From assembly GCA_963737835.1 (NCBI GenBank), contig CAVTUH010000001.1:1612001-1676000 (forward strand): a stretch of 64,000 nucleotides of DNA, written 5' to 3'. How positions within the stretch are numbered: position 1 is the first letter of the stretch; each line of letters opens with the position of its first letter. The notes beneath the pieces were generated by a model. That model worked only from the letters and a program-made list of their open reading frames with translations. It ran no database searches and was not told the DNA's origin. Made by a program: the position numbers and the translations under genes. Positions 53,366 to 61,737 of the stretch are shown one piece after another. Origin of the DNA: Palsa-1248 sp963737835 (GTDB lineage Bacteria; Gemmatimonadota; Gemmatimonadetes; Gemmatimonadales; Gemmatimonadaceae).

Positions 53366-53458
53366 GCGCTGGCGGCACCGACGCGCTCCCGCGAGCGCGC
53401 CGATCGCCCTGATCGACGGCCGCAGTGAGGCATTGGCCGTTCGCGGATCAATGGCCGG

Positions 53459-54727
53459 TCACGCGTGTTCGCCCTGGCGGACCGCGTCGATCGCGGCCAG
53501 TGTCACGTCCACCAAGTCATCGAGGTCGTCACGCGTCAGTGAGGACGGGAGACGGACGTCGCAGGTGTGTGCGATCGCGTCTTCAGTTCGTGGCAGGTTA
53601 GGCACCTCACAGTATCCCCAGTTGCGGTAGAAGCGCGCATTGCCCTTGTCGACGCCGAATGCGGAGAGCGGCAGGCCGGCGCCTTTCACGATCCGCAACA
53701 ACTCTGCGACCTGCGCGGGCGCGAACTGCTTGAGTCTGAACTGAATCGAATCCGGCACCCGCTCTTCTCGAGCGTCCGCTTCTGGTAACTCGATATCCGG
53801 CGATTCGGCCAGTCGGGACACCAGATAGTCGTAGTTCTGGCGGTACTGTGCGACTCGCGCGTCGATTTCCCTGAGCTGCGAGCGGATGACCGCACCAGTG
53901 ATTTCGCTCATGCGCAGGTTGTTGATCGGGAACCGGTCGCGAAAACGCTCGAACGATGGAGCGGCGATCCCGTGTCGCTGATGCAGCTCCTCGTACGCTC
54001 CGGAGCGGTACACCAGCTCCGCGATCATCTCCTCACTGTCGGTCGTGATCAACCCGCCTTCCCCGGCATTGAGGATCTTGTACGACTGCGCGCTATAGCA
54101 GCCCACGGCGCCAAAGGTGCCGATGAGCTTCCCGCCCCACCGAGACCCCAGGGCGTGCGCCGCATCCTCGATGAGAGTCAATCCGTTGGCTTCGCAAACG
54201 GCGGCGACCGCCCCCATGTCGGACAGATGCCCCCGCATGTGCGAGATGAGAAAGACCTTCGAGGTGGGTGCTTTGAGAGCGAGATCATCGAGGTCGACGC
54301 GGTAGTTGCGGTCTACCTCGACGAAGCAGGGCTTGAGCCCGAGATTGACGACCGCGCTCGGCACGGCGGTGAAGGTGAATCCTGGCAGGAGGATGGTGTC
54401 GCCCGCCTTCGCCCCGCTGGCGAGCAGCGACAGCAGGATCGCGCTACTGCACGAATTGACGCCCAGCGCGTACTTGGTGCCCATGAGGGCCGCGAACTCG
54501 CGCTCCAGCTGAAGAACCTGTGACGTTGCGGGGTTCTTCGGCCCGTAGCGGAACATCTCGCCAGTCTGCATGCAGGAGACCGCCCACGCGATGCCCTGGG
54601 CCGGCACCGGTTCCTTGCGCGTGAAATGCTGCGGGTGTCGAACCGCCGGCACGCCATCGGTCTTCGTGACCGATGCATCCAGCGTTTTCGCCAGAAGATC
54701 TGCGGGCGGTCTGATAGTGACGGTCAT
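53459..54727 (-). CDS. DegT/DnrJ/EryC1/StrS-family aminotransferase
   Basis: A PLP-dependent sugar aminotransferase-type protein, about 422 residues. GVNSCSSAILLSLLASGAKA starts the core; LLPGFTFTAVPSAVV, LIEDAAHALGSRWGGKLIGT and the lysine motif SAQSYKILNAGEGGLI (Schiff-base Lys) follow. Such enzymes form amino sugars on nucleotide donors for surface glycans or antibiotics. ATG 54727 (MTVTIRPPADLLAK) is preferred; ATGs at 54757 and 54787 are possible. No sugar-nucleotide dehydratase is adjacent, so the substrate is open. It is divergent from the next glycosyltransferase-like gene. Confidence 0.82.
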   Translation of the reverse strand: MTVTIRPPADLLAKTLDASVTKTDGVPAVRHPQHFTRKEPVPAQGIAWAVSCMQTGEMFRYGPKNPATSQVLQLEREFAALMGTKYALGVNSCSSAILLSLLASGAKAGDTILLPGFTFTAVPSAVVNLGLKPCFVEVDRNYRVDLDDLALKAPTSKVFLISHMRGHLSDMGAVAAVCEANGLTLIEDAAHALGSRWGGKLIGTFGAVGCYSAQSYKILNAGEGGLITTDSEEMIAELVYRSGAYEELHQRHGIAAPSFERFRDRFPINNLRMSEITGAVIRSQLREIDARVAQYRQNYDYLVSRLAESPDIELPEADAREERVPDSIQFRLKQFAPAQVAELLRIVKGAGLPLSAFGVDKGNARFYRNWGYCEVPNLPRTEDAIAHTCDVRLPSSLTRDDLDDLVDVTLAAIDAVRQGEHA

Positions 54728-55158
54728 GGTGGTTGTCTCAGCGAGTGCGTTGTGCATCCAACGCGTTGCGCATCCTGTGAAGAACACAATACGTCGCCCA
54801 CCGGGCCAGCCTGGCCCGCGGGAAACCGTCCGGTGTGACGTGGCTCACCTTTGTCGTCCATCGTACCAAGTGGCATCGACCCACTGGCTCCGTAGGGCCG
54901 AGGCTGCATACGTGCTGTGCGTGCCCCTGAGGCAAGAAATATTCCGACTGCAACGCTCGTTATGCAGCTTTGGTGGCGATGACGTAACAGCCTGTAACGG
55001 CAGCACTTGTATCGAGCGCGCCTGGCGACTTGCGTGGCCTTGACGTGCGCTGCGACATACGCAGTGATGCACGGCGGCCTCGCCTTGCGGCGCCACGCGC
55101 GCAGGACGATCTTGGCCGTGGCCATGTCAGGCGCGTGCATCAGTTCATCGCGGGAACC
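54728..55158. other. Divergent intergenic region between aminotransferase and glycosyltransferase-like genes
   Basis: 431 nt without a supported gene. A small hairpin (CGGGCCAG/CTGGCCCG, 54802-54818) stands near the aminotransferase end. A weak promoter-like pair TTGACG and AGTGAT with 17 nt spacing occurs about 90 nt before ATG 55159. An open frame runs in from 55030 but lacks conserved features before 55159. Confidence 0.4.
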
Positions 55159-56718
55159 ATGACGACGTCGCTGTCGCGGCCGGAGCCGTCTGAGCGCGCC
55201 GTCTCCTACGCATCGTCGCGCCCAGCGCGACAACAGCCGCGCGCATCCCTGCTCACCGCGGCGATCGCTGTGGGCGTGGTGCTTCGACTCGTGCAGTACG
55301 TGGGCGATCGCTCGCTGTGGCTCGATGAAGCGTTGTTGAGCAAGAGCTTCATTCAGCGATCCTTCGCACAGCTCGCACGCCTGCCGCTCGACGAGGGCCA
55401 GGTCGCGCCGCTCGGGTTTGTCGAGCTCGAACGGTTGCAGGTGGCGCTGTTTGGGAGTGGCGAGCGCACGCTTCGTTTCTGGCCCTTCGTGGCCGGCATC
55501 GCCGCGCTGGTGCTCTTCGCCCGTCTCGCCCGACACGTGATTCCAGAGATGGCGGCAGGGGCGACGCTGCTCTTTGCCATCTCGCCGCCACTCGTGTACT
55601 ACGCGGCGGAGGTGAAGCCGTACGCGTTCGACGTGCTTCTTGCCGTTATCCTCGCCGTGGCCGCCATCACGCTGCTCGAGAAGGACGTGACGCCAGCACA
55701 TTGGTGGCAAGTCGCGGTGCTCGGCATAGTCGCGCCGTGGCTGTCGTTGACGGCAGTGTTCGGGCTCGCGGCCGCGGCACTCGTCGTGGTGGCGCGCACG
55801 TGGGCGCGCGGCACTGCCCGCGATTGGTGGCGGGCGGCCGCGTTGGCGGTCGCATGGGGCGTGAGCGCCGGAGCGGGTCTGCTCGACGTGCGCCGCAGGA
55901 TGGACCCCGACACGGCGGATTACATGCGCCGATACTGGGCTGCAGGCTTCTTCCCCTTTCCTCCTCGCTCCTTCCACGATCTGAAGTGGCCCGTCCACTT
56001 TGCCCGCTCACTCTGCGAGGAAGTGTTCGCCTCCCCCGCTACGCTGCTTCTCGTAGCGCTGGCGACCGTCGGTGTTGTTTACATGGTTCGCCGACGACGA
56101 TCTGCGGCGTTGGCGACGCTCTTGCCGTTGATCTTCGCTTTGGGCGCCTCAGCGCTACACGCCTATCCTCTTGAAGGGCGGCTGGCTTTGTTTCTCGCTC
56201 CGCTCGCGATTCTCGCCGTCGCTTCGGCGATCGGTCTGGTCGCCCAGGTGCCGCGTTTCGGTTCGCCCGTCGCCGTGGCAACGCTCCTGGCGATCGTGGT
56301 GGCACCAGTCGTCGCGTTCGCCCGCAACCCGCGGGGCGCGCACGAGGACCTGGGCCCGGTCATGGCGCAGTTGGCCACTCGCCTACGAAGCGGGGACGCC
56401 ATCTTCGTGTACTGCATTAGCGACGTCCCGTTTCAGTACTACGCGGCCCGCTACCACATTCCGGTAGCGGACGTAAACTTCGGCGCGTGCGAGCGCGCGC
56501 GCCTAGATCGTGATCTCGGCCTCCCGAGGGTGTGGATCGTCGCGTCGCACGAGATGATGTGGGGGAGCCCCATCGAATCGCCGGAATCGTTCGCGAGTTA
56601 TGTCGCCACCATTGGACACCCGGTCGACTCGATCGTCGCGAGAGGCGCGTGGGCGCGACTGTATGATCTGAGCGACTCGCCACCTCGCTCCAGGCCGCCC
56701 GACGGCCCGAAGTCGTGA
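55159..56718 (+). CDS. Polytopic glycosyltransferase-like membrane protein (GT-C fold)
   Basis: About 519 residues with 10-12 helices. The first extracytoplasmic loop carries RSLWLDEALLSKSFIQRSF, with the acidic WLDE motif usual for PMT/ArnT-like GT-C enzymes. LLFAISPPLVYYAAEVKPYA matches the second conserved loop (YxxEVKPYxFD) seen in many bacterial EpsG/dolichyl-phosphate-mannose-like transferases. The C-terminal 110 residues are soluble and end in a basic tail. ATG 55159 gives MTTSLSRPEP. Its stop overlaps the next gene's ATG by one base. Confidence 0.77.
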   Translation: MTTSLSRPEPSERAVSYASSRPARQQPRASLLTAAIAVGVVLRLVQYVGDRSLWLDEALLSKSFIQRSFAQLARLPLDEGQVAPLGFVELERLQVALFGSGERTLRFWPFVAGIAALVLFARLARHVIPEMAAGATLLFAISPPLVYYAAEVKPYAFDVLLAVILAVAAITLLEKDVTPAHWWQVAVLGIVAPWLSLTAVFGLAAAALVVVARTWARGTARDWWRAAALAVAWGVSAGAGLLDVRRRMDPDTADYMRRYWAAGFFPFPPRSFHDLKWPVHFARSLCEEVFASPATLLLVALATVGVVYMVRRRRSAALATLLPLIFALGASALHAYPLEGRLALFLAPLAILAVASAIGLVAQVPRFGSPVAVATLLAIVVAPVVAFARNPRGAHEDLGPVMAQLATRLRSGDAIFVYCISDVPFQYYAARYHIPVADVNFGACERARLDRDLGLPRVWIVASHEMMWGSPIESPESFASYVATIGHPVDSIVARGAWARLYDLSDSPPRSRPPDGPKS

Positions 56719-58445
56719 TGGCAGAGGCGACCGCCATCGGCCTGTCGGAGCGCCAGCGCGCAGCCGGCTGGGACACGATCCACGGACAGGGCCGCTCCCG
56801 CCTGCCGTGGACCGTTGTGCTGTGCATCCTGGCGCTTGGTGCCGCGGTCGGCGCGATGAACCTGTGGCACCCCATCGATGGCCGCAGCTGGGAGGTGTGG
56901 CGCGAGACGGACGTTGCGGGCATCGCGCGCAACTTCACACGGGAAGGGATGCACATCATGTCGCCACGTATCGACTGGCGGCGAGATGGTCCCGGATACG
57001 TGGAGATGGAATTCCCCATCTACCCCTATGTCATTGCCCTCGGATACAAGGTCCTGGGCTTTCACGAGCAAATCGGCCGGGTCCTGTCGTACGTCGCGGC
57101 ATTGACCACGTTGTTTCTCTTCCTGCGAATCGCCGCCTTCGTGTTGCCACCTCCGGGCGCGATCGTGGCCGGGCTGTTCTTCGCGGTCAATCCAATCGCC
57201 GTGCGGCTCGCGACGACGATTCAGCCGGAGCCGTTCATGCTGCTCGGCTACGTCGGCGCGATGTACGCCTTCATTCGCTGGCTGGACGACGACCGGTGGG
57301 GCTGGTACTGGACTGCACTCGTGCTGACGTCATTTGCCATCCTCGCCAAGGCACCGGCGGCGCATATCGGGCTCGCGTTTCTCTTCCTCGCCCTGTGGCG
57401 CAAGGGACCACGCGTACTGACAGATTGGCGGTTGTGGGCGTTCGCGATCGTGGCGCTGGTGCCCCCAGCGCTCTGGTACGCTCGTGCCCGAGAGTTCTGG
57501 CTTGTCTATGGCAACTCACTGGGGGCGTCCAACCATCAGCATATCGTGGGGCTCGCGGCTATCACGAATCCTGGATATGTCCAGCAAATCGTGGGCATCG
57601 ATGTGCATTTCATCTGGTCCTTCGCCGCCCTGTTGGCCGTGGGGGTTGCAGTCGCGCTCGGGCCGCGGCTTCCCGGACTCGGTTACGGGCTTCTCTGGTA
57701 TGCGGCGGTATTCATCTACTATTTGGTCATTGCTGGCACCAGCGCCTACCCGTGGGGCACGTACTACCACATCGTTGCGCTTCCCCCGGTGGCGCTGCTC
57801 GTCGGTTGGGCCGGAGCGGTCGTCGCACGCCGTCTACGCGAGCGCGACCTCCGCGACTGGCTGCAAGCCAGCACCGCCTTTCTCGGCATCACAGTGGCTT
57901 CGATCGCCGCCAGCCATTTCGGCCTCGGCACAGGACCAGTGCTGGTGGCCGCTGCTGCGACGACGGTCTTGCTCGTGTGGCAGGCACGCGCTCGCGCCGG
58001 AAACGACCCGCGGACGCGTCAGGCGTTGGCGACTGGCGCCCTTCTTTCGTGCCTGATCGTGGGCTTCGTCTCGATCCTGAAGATCACTGCCGCTGAGCGG
58101 CATCCACATCAAGAACGGTCGATAGCGGAATACGAGACCGCGCGGAGATTCGCGCCGCTCATTCCACCCGGTGTGCCCCTCGCGGTGAGTGGCAGTTATT
58201 GTGTCTCCAAGGTGGAGTCGGCGTTTGAGGAGCCTTGGTACTTCTACTGGACGGACCACAAGGGCTTCAGTCTGTGCACGCAAGACAACACGCCGGCCAA
58301 TGCGCACGCGCTCGCGGATCGGGGCGTGCACTATTACATTGTCGAGCGCGGGACGTTCGCCTGGCGGCCGGGCTTCGAGGCCGAGATGCGCCGGCAGTTC
58401 ACCGTCCTCGCAGAGACGTCTGACGCAGTCCTATTCCGCATCTAG
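56718..58445 (+). CDS. Polytopic glycosyltransferase-like membrane protein (GT39/GT83-like)
   Basis: About 575 residues with roughly 11 helices. The first loop has WEVWRETDVAGIARNFTREG, a D/E-rich sequence like that of ArnT-type enzymes, followed by WRRDGPGYVEMEFPIYPYVI. Helices then carry FFAVNPIAVRLATTIQPEPF. The C-terminal domain is soluble (YETARRFAPLIPPGVPLAVS). The ATG at 56718 shares a base with the preceding TGA. The three polytopic genes in this region are probably a set for polyprenyl-phosphate-sugar-dependent glycosylation of lipid or protein, but targets are unknown. Confidence 0.77.
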   Translation: MAEATAIGLSERQRAAGWDTIHGQGRSRLPWTVVLCILALGAAVGAMNLWHPIDGRSWEVWRETDVAGIARNFTREGMHIMSPRIDWRRDGPGYVEMEFPIYPYVIALGYKVLGFHEQIGRVLSYVAALTTLFLFLRIAAFVLPPPGAIVAGLFFAVNPIAVRLATTIQPEPFMLLGYVGAMYAFIRWLDDDRWGWYWTALVLTSFAILAKAPAAHIGLAFLFLALWRKGPRVLTDWRLWAFAIVALVPPALWYARAREFWLVYGNSLGASNHQHIVGLAAITNPGYVQQIVGIDVHFIWSFAALLAVGVAVALGPRLPGLGYGLLWYAAVFIYYLVIAGTSAYPWGTYYHIVALPPVALLVGWAGAVVARRLRERDLRDWLQASTAFLGITVASIAASHFGLGTGPVLVAAAATTVLLVWQARARAGNDPRTRQALATGALLSCLIVGFVSILKITAAERHPHQERSIAEYETARRFAPLIPPGVPLAVSGSYCVSKVESAFEEPWYFYWTDHKGFSLCTQDNTPANAHALADRGVHYYIVERGTFAWRPGFEAEMRRQFTVLAETSDAVLFRI

Positions 58446-58446
58446 C

Positions 58447-58534
58447 ACGTTGGACGGTAGACGTTAGACGTTGGACGTTAGAGACAAACCTCGAGGCCAG
58501 CCGCGGTGCATCCAGCTGGCCTCGAGGTTTGTCT
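58447..58534. repeat. GTTGGAC heptad inverted repeat (copy 3), left arm and core
   Basis: Left arm ACGTTGGACGGTAGACGTT, AGACGTTGGACGTTAGAG; core arms ACAAACCTCGAGGCCAGC and GCTGGCCTCGAGGTTTGTCT. The right heptad arm is missing here and reappears at 59790-59825 beyond the IS30 element, so the insertion split this copy. Confidence 0.75.
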
Positions 58535-59789
58535 GGTGAGTTCAACGACTGGTTGCAACAGTTTCGGCCAACTTCTCTGCCGGCGTCATGAAGCCGAGCG
58601 TTTTGCGCGGCCGCGTATTCAGCTTGAGCGCGATGGCGTTGAGCTGCCGTTGCGTGAACGTCGAGAGATCGGTGCCCTTGGGCAAGTATTGCCGCAGGAG
58701 CCCGTTCGTATTCTCGTTGGTGCCCCGTTGCCACGGACTGTGCGGATCACAGAAATACACCACGACGTCCGTGGCGACGGTGAAGCGCTGGTGCTCGGCC
58801 ATCTCGAGCCCGCGGTCCCACGTCAGCGACGCCATAAACCCCGCCGGCAAGCGCCGTGCGTGCCGCGTGAGTGCGCGGTTCACCGTCGGCGCATTCCACT
58901 GGGCGATCTTGACGAGCTGGACGAAGCGCGACTTCCGCTCCACCAAAGTCGCCACGTGGCTCCGCCGGCCGGCCCCGGCCAAGAGGTCCCCCTCCCAGTG
59001 GCCGGGCACCGCCCGATCCTCCACGCTCGCCGGTCGCGCCGCGATCGGGACGGCGGCGGGGATCTGGGCCCGCGATTGCCGGTGGGTCGAGTAGCGCCGA
59101 CTCCGGCGCATCGCGTGCGACCGCCTGAGGTGCGCGAGGAGCTCCTTCTTCAGGGCGCCCCGCGCCTGGACATAGAGCGTGCGATAGATCGTTTCGTGCG
59201 ACACGTGCATGGCCGGGTTCCGAGGGTACGTGCGCTGGAGCCACCCTGCAATCTGGGCCGGCGACCAGTCCCGCTGCAGCTTCGCCGCGACGAGCGCACA
59301 CAGCCGCGGCTCGCGCGCGAGGCGGCAGCACTTGGGCCGTGCGGTCGTGCGCCACATCCGGGCCTCCGCTCGCACGGCGCGATACTGGGTCCGTCCGCCA
59401 TTGCGGGCCACCTCGCGACTGATCGTGGAGGCGGGGCGCCCGAGGTCGCGCGCAATCTCCCGGATCGCCTCCTCCGCGGCCACGCCACGACTGATCTGCT
59501 CGCGCTCTGCCGTCGTCAATGCCCGCGCCGCGCGGTGCCGGGGCGGCCGCGGGATGCCACCCTGGATGGCGAGGAGCGCAAAGATCGACCCCGAGTCTTT
59601 GCCCACCGCCCGGCCGATCTTGAGCGTGGATTCCCCGACCTTCCACCGGGCCCACACTTCAGCTCTCTGCGCCGGTGACCACCCGTACTCCTGTGCGGCC
59701 TGATGTCGCGCCATTCCTCCACCTCCGATGAGTGCATGGTCAATCAACTCCAATCAACTACTGTTGCACTCACCGGTTGAACCGAAGCT
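58535..59789. mobile_element. IS30-family insertion sequence inside repeat copy 3
   Basis: About 1.25 kb. Terminal inverted repeats are imperfect: GTTCAACGACTGGTTGCAAC (from 58540) against the reverse complement of the right end, GTTCAACCGGTGAGTGCAAC (from 59782); 18 of 23 bases match including the last AGT. One transposase gene fills the element. The exact ends and target duplication (possibly the 2-bp CT on both sides) are not certain. Confidence 0.8.
58542..59753 (-). CDS. IS30-family transposase
   Basis: A 403-residue transposase. The N-terminal helix-turn-helix part has LTTAEREQISRGVAAEEAIR and the IS30 motif IARDLGRPASTISREVARNG. The catalytic DDE core shows D in GHWEGDLLAG, D in SLTWDRGLEMAEH and E in RGTNENTNGLLRQYLPKGTD, then LNTRPRKTLGFMTPAEKL. 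It appears intact, so the copy may be active. The start may be ATG 59753 or the internal ATG at 59714 (MARHQAAQEY). The frame ends 2 nt inside the left inverted repeat. Confidence 0.93.
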   Translation of the reverse strand: MELIDHALIGGGGMARHQAAQEYGWSPAQRAEVWARWKVGESTLKIGRAVGKDSGSIFALLAIQGGIPRPPRHRAARALTTAEREQISRGVAAEEAIREIARDLGRPASTISREVARNGGRTQYRAVRAEARMWRTTARPKCCRLAREPRLCALVAAKLQRDWSPAQIAGWLQRTYPRNPAMHVSHETIYRTLYVQARGALKKELLAHLRRSHAMRRSRRYSTHRQSRAQIPAAVPIAARPASVEDRAVPGHWEGDLLAGAGRRSHVATLVERKSRFVQLVKIAQWNAPTVNRALTRHARRLPAGFMASLTWDRGLEMAEHQRFTVATDVVVYFCDPHSPWQRGTNENTNGLLRQYLPKGTDLSTFTQRQLNAIALKLNTRPRKTLGFMTPAEKLAETVATSR

Positions 59790-59825
59790 TCCAACGTCCA
59801 ATGTCCAACGTCCAACGTCTAGCGT
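59790..59825. repeat. GTTGGAC heptad inverted repeat (copy 3), detached right arm
   Basis: CCAACGTCCAATGTCCAACG then TCCAACGTCTAGCG, with clear 7-nt period. It is the right arm of the repeat interrupted by IS30 and ends at the stop codon of glnA, so the repeat forms the 3' flank of that gene. Confidence 0.7.
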
Positions 59826-61307
59826 TTATGCGTCATAGTACAGAAAGAACTCGTACGGGTGCGGCCGAAGGCCGACCGCTGCGACATCCTTCGTCCGCTT
59901 CATCGCGATCCAGGTGTCGATCACGTCGCTCGTGAAGACGCCGCCCTCGAGCAGGAAGGCGTGATCGCGCTCGAGCGCATCCAGCACCTCGCCCAGTGAC
60001 CCCGGTGTGTTCTTGATCAGCGACCGACGCGCATCGTGCAGCTCGTACAGGTCCTCGTCGATCGGTGCCGGCGGCTCGATCCGCCGCTTGACGCCATCAA
60101 GACCGGCCATCTGCAGCGCAGCGAACGCGAGGTACGGATTGGCCGTCGCATCGGGTGCCCGGAACTCGATCCGCTTGGACTTGGGGCTCGTCGAGTACAT
60201 CGGGATGCGGCAGATCGCGGATCGATTGCGCTTCGAGTAGATCAGGTTGATCGGGGCCTCGTACCCGGGCACAAGTCGCCGATAGCTGTTGGTCGTCGGC
60301 GCGCACAGCGCGAGCAGGGCAGGCGCGTGCGCGATGAGGCCGCCGATGTAGTAGCGCGCCATCTCCGACAGGCCGCCGTAGCCGGATGCATCCCAGAAGA
60401 GATTCGTATCGCCGCTCCACAACGACTGGTGCACGTGCATCCCCGAGCCGTTGTCGCCGTACAGCGGCTTGGGCATGAACGTCGCCGTGTAGCCCAGGTT
60501 GTGGCACACGTTCTTGACGATGTACTTGAACGCCATCGAGCGATCGGCGGTCTCGACCAGCGTACCGAAGCGGAAATCGATCTCCGCCTGCCCCGCGGTC
60601 CCCACCTCATGGTGCTGCACTTCGACCGGCACACCCGCCGCGATCAGCGCGAGCATGATCTTGGAGCGCACGTCCTGCAGCCGGTCGACCGGCGGCACCG
60701 GGAAATATCCCTCTTTGTGCCGCGGGCGATGGCCGAGGTTCGGCGTGCCGTTGCGGCCAGAGTTCCAGATCCCCTCCTCCGAGTCGATGTGGTAATAGCC
60801 CTCGTGCGCGTTCTGGTCGAAGCGCACCGAGTTGAAGATGTAGAACTCGGCCTCCGGCCCCCAGAATGACGTCGTCGCGACACCGCTCTTCGGCAGGTAC
60901 GCCTCGGCCTTGCGCGCGATGAAGCGCGGGTCCCGCGTGTACGGCTCGTGCGTCGTCGGATCGTAGACGTCGCAAATGATCGAGAGCGTCGGCGTCTCCA
61001 GTACCGGGTCGACGAAGGCCGTCGCGGGATCCGGGAGCAGCAGCATGTCGCTCTCGTTGATCGCCTGAAACCCGCGAATCGACGATCCGTCGAACCCGAG
61101 CCCCTCCTCGAACACTTCCCCGTCAAAGTCCTTCGCCGGCAACGAGAAGTGCTGCCACTGTCCCGGTAAATCCGAGAACTTCACATCGACGACCTGGATC
61201 CCGCGTTCACGAATCAGGTCGATCACATGCTGCACGTTGGCGACCGGTCGCGCCGGCGGCGGCCCGGCAAGCGGTCGGCTCGTGGTCTCGAGTAGCGTCG
61301 TGGCCAT
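59826..61307 (-). CDS. glnA: Glutamine synthetase, type I
   Basis: A 493-residue GSI subunit (ATP-dependent glutamate plus ammonia to glutamine; dodecamer). Signatures are FSDLPGQWQHFSLPA, FDGSSIRGFQAINESDMLL, FWGPEAEFYIF, the ATP/glutamate-binding KPLYGDNGSGMHVHQSLW, and PINLIYSKRNRSAICRIP with RIEFRAPDATANPYLAF. DEDLYELHDAR places a Tyr near residue 421, where GlnE adenylylates the E. coli enzyme, suggesting the beta subtype with adenylylation control. A near-consensus promoter lies about 115 nt upstream. The N-terminal 20 residues are an extra Pro/Ala-rich extension. Confidence 0.95.
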   Translation of the reverse strand: MATTLLETTSRPLAGPPPARPVANVQHVIDLIRERGIQVVDVKFSDLPGQWQHFSLPAKDFDGEVFEEGLGFDGSSIRGFQAINESDMLLLPDPATAFVDPVLETPTLSIICDVYDPTTHEPYTRDPRFIARKAEAYLPKSGVATTSFWGPEAEFYIFNSVRFDQNAHEGYYHIDSEEGIWNSGRNGTPNLGHRPRHKEGYFPVPPVDRLQDVRSKIMLALIAAGVPVEVQHHEVGTAGQAEIDFRFGTLVETADRSMAFKYIVKNVCHNLGYTATFMPKPLYGDNGSGMHVHQSLWSGDTNLFWDASGYGGLSEMARYYIGGLIAHAPALLALCAPTTNSYRRLVPGYEAPINLIYSKRNRSAICRIPMYSTSPKSKRIEFRAPDATANPYLAFAALQMAGLDGVKRRIEPPAPIDEDLYELHDARRSLIKNTPGSLGEVLDALERDHAFLLEGGVFTSDVIDTWIAMKRTKDVAAVGLRPHPYEFFLYYDA

Positions 61308-61423
61308 CGTCGATCCTCACAGGCTCGGAGTGGGGGCGTAGCGGCACACCGGGTCGACCCAATGGAAAACGCCGCGTTTCACAAACGCTGTGTGTCGAAC
61401 CGGAGTGGCATGGGGAAGGACCA

Positions 61424-61452
61424 ATCTTATCGGCGATTCTATCGGCTGTCAA
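61424..61452 (-). promoter_or_regulatory. Sigma-70-type promoter for glnA
   Basis: On the minus strand TTGACA (61452-61447) and TAAGAT (61429-61424) are 17 nt apart, matching the housekeeping consensus at 6/6 and 4/6 positions. Transcription would begin near 61417. Confidence 0.8.
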
Positions 61453-61675
61453 CCGAACTGTGCACAAAATGCAGGACTCTGATGACGAAGTCCAACTGGA
61501 TCGGAGAAATCCTGCGGTGCGTCTCCAGAATTGTGCCAAATGTGCACGTGCGGACATATACCGGACTCAGCCTTATAACTCAATCCGGGCGCGGCGATCA
61601 GCCAAGAATTGGATGGTAATCGACCTGGCGTCGCGTCCAATGCACCTTATGGCACCCTGCCCATCGGGCTTTGGT

Positions 61676-61735
61676 CGTTGTCTCCTTTCTCCTTTCCCCT
61701 TTCTCCTTTCTACGTGGCGCGAAGCGCCCGTCGCC
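61676..61735. repeat. Pyrimidine heptad array (TCTCCTT)n before mutY
   Basis: TCTCCTTTCTCCTTTCCCCT then TTCTCCTTTCT with a 7-nt period, followed by GGCGCGAAGCGCC. It ends a few bases before the mutY start, and an adjacent CGCCAG is the only candidate ribosome-contacting sequence. Confidence 0.6.
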
Positions 61736-61737
61736 AG

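Larger units (their letters stand above)
61308..61737. other. Divergent intergenic region between glnA and mutY
   Basis: 430 nt without a supported gene. It contains the glnA promoter (61424-61452 on the minus strand), a 5' leader of about 110 nt, and next to mutY a pyrimidine heptad array. No NtrC-type or sigma-54 (-24/-12) site was recognised. Confidence 0.5.
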
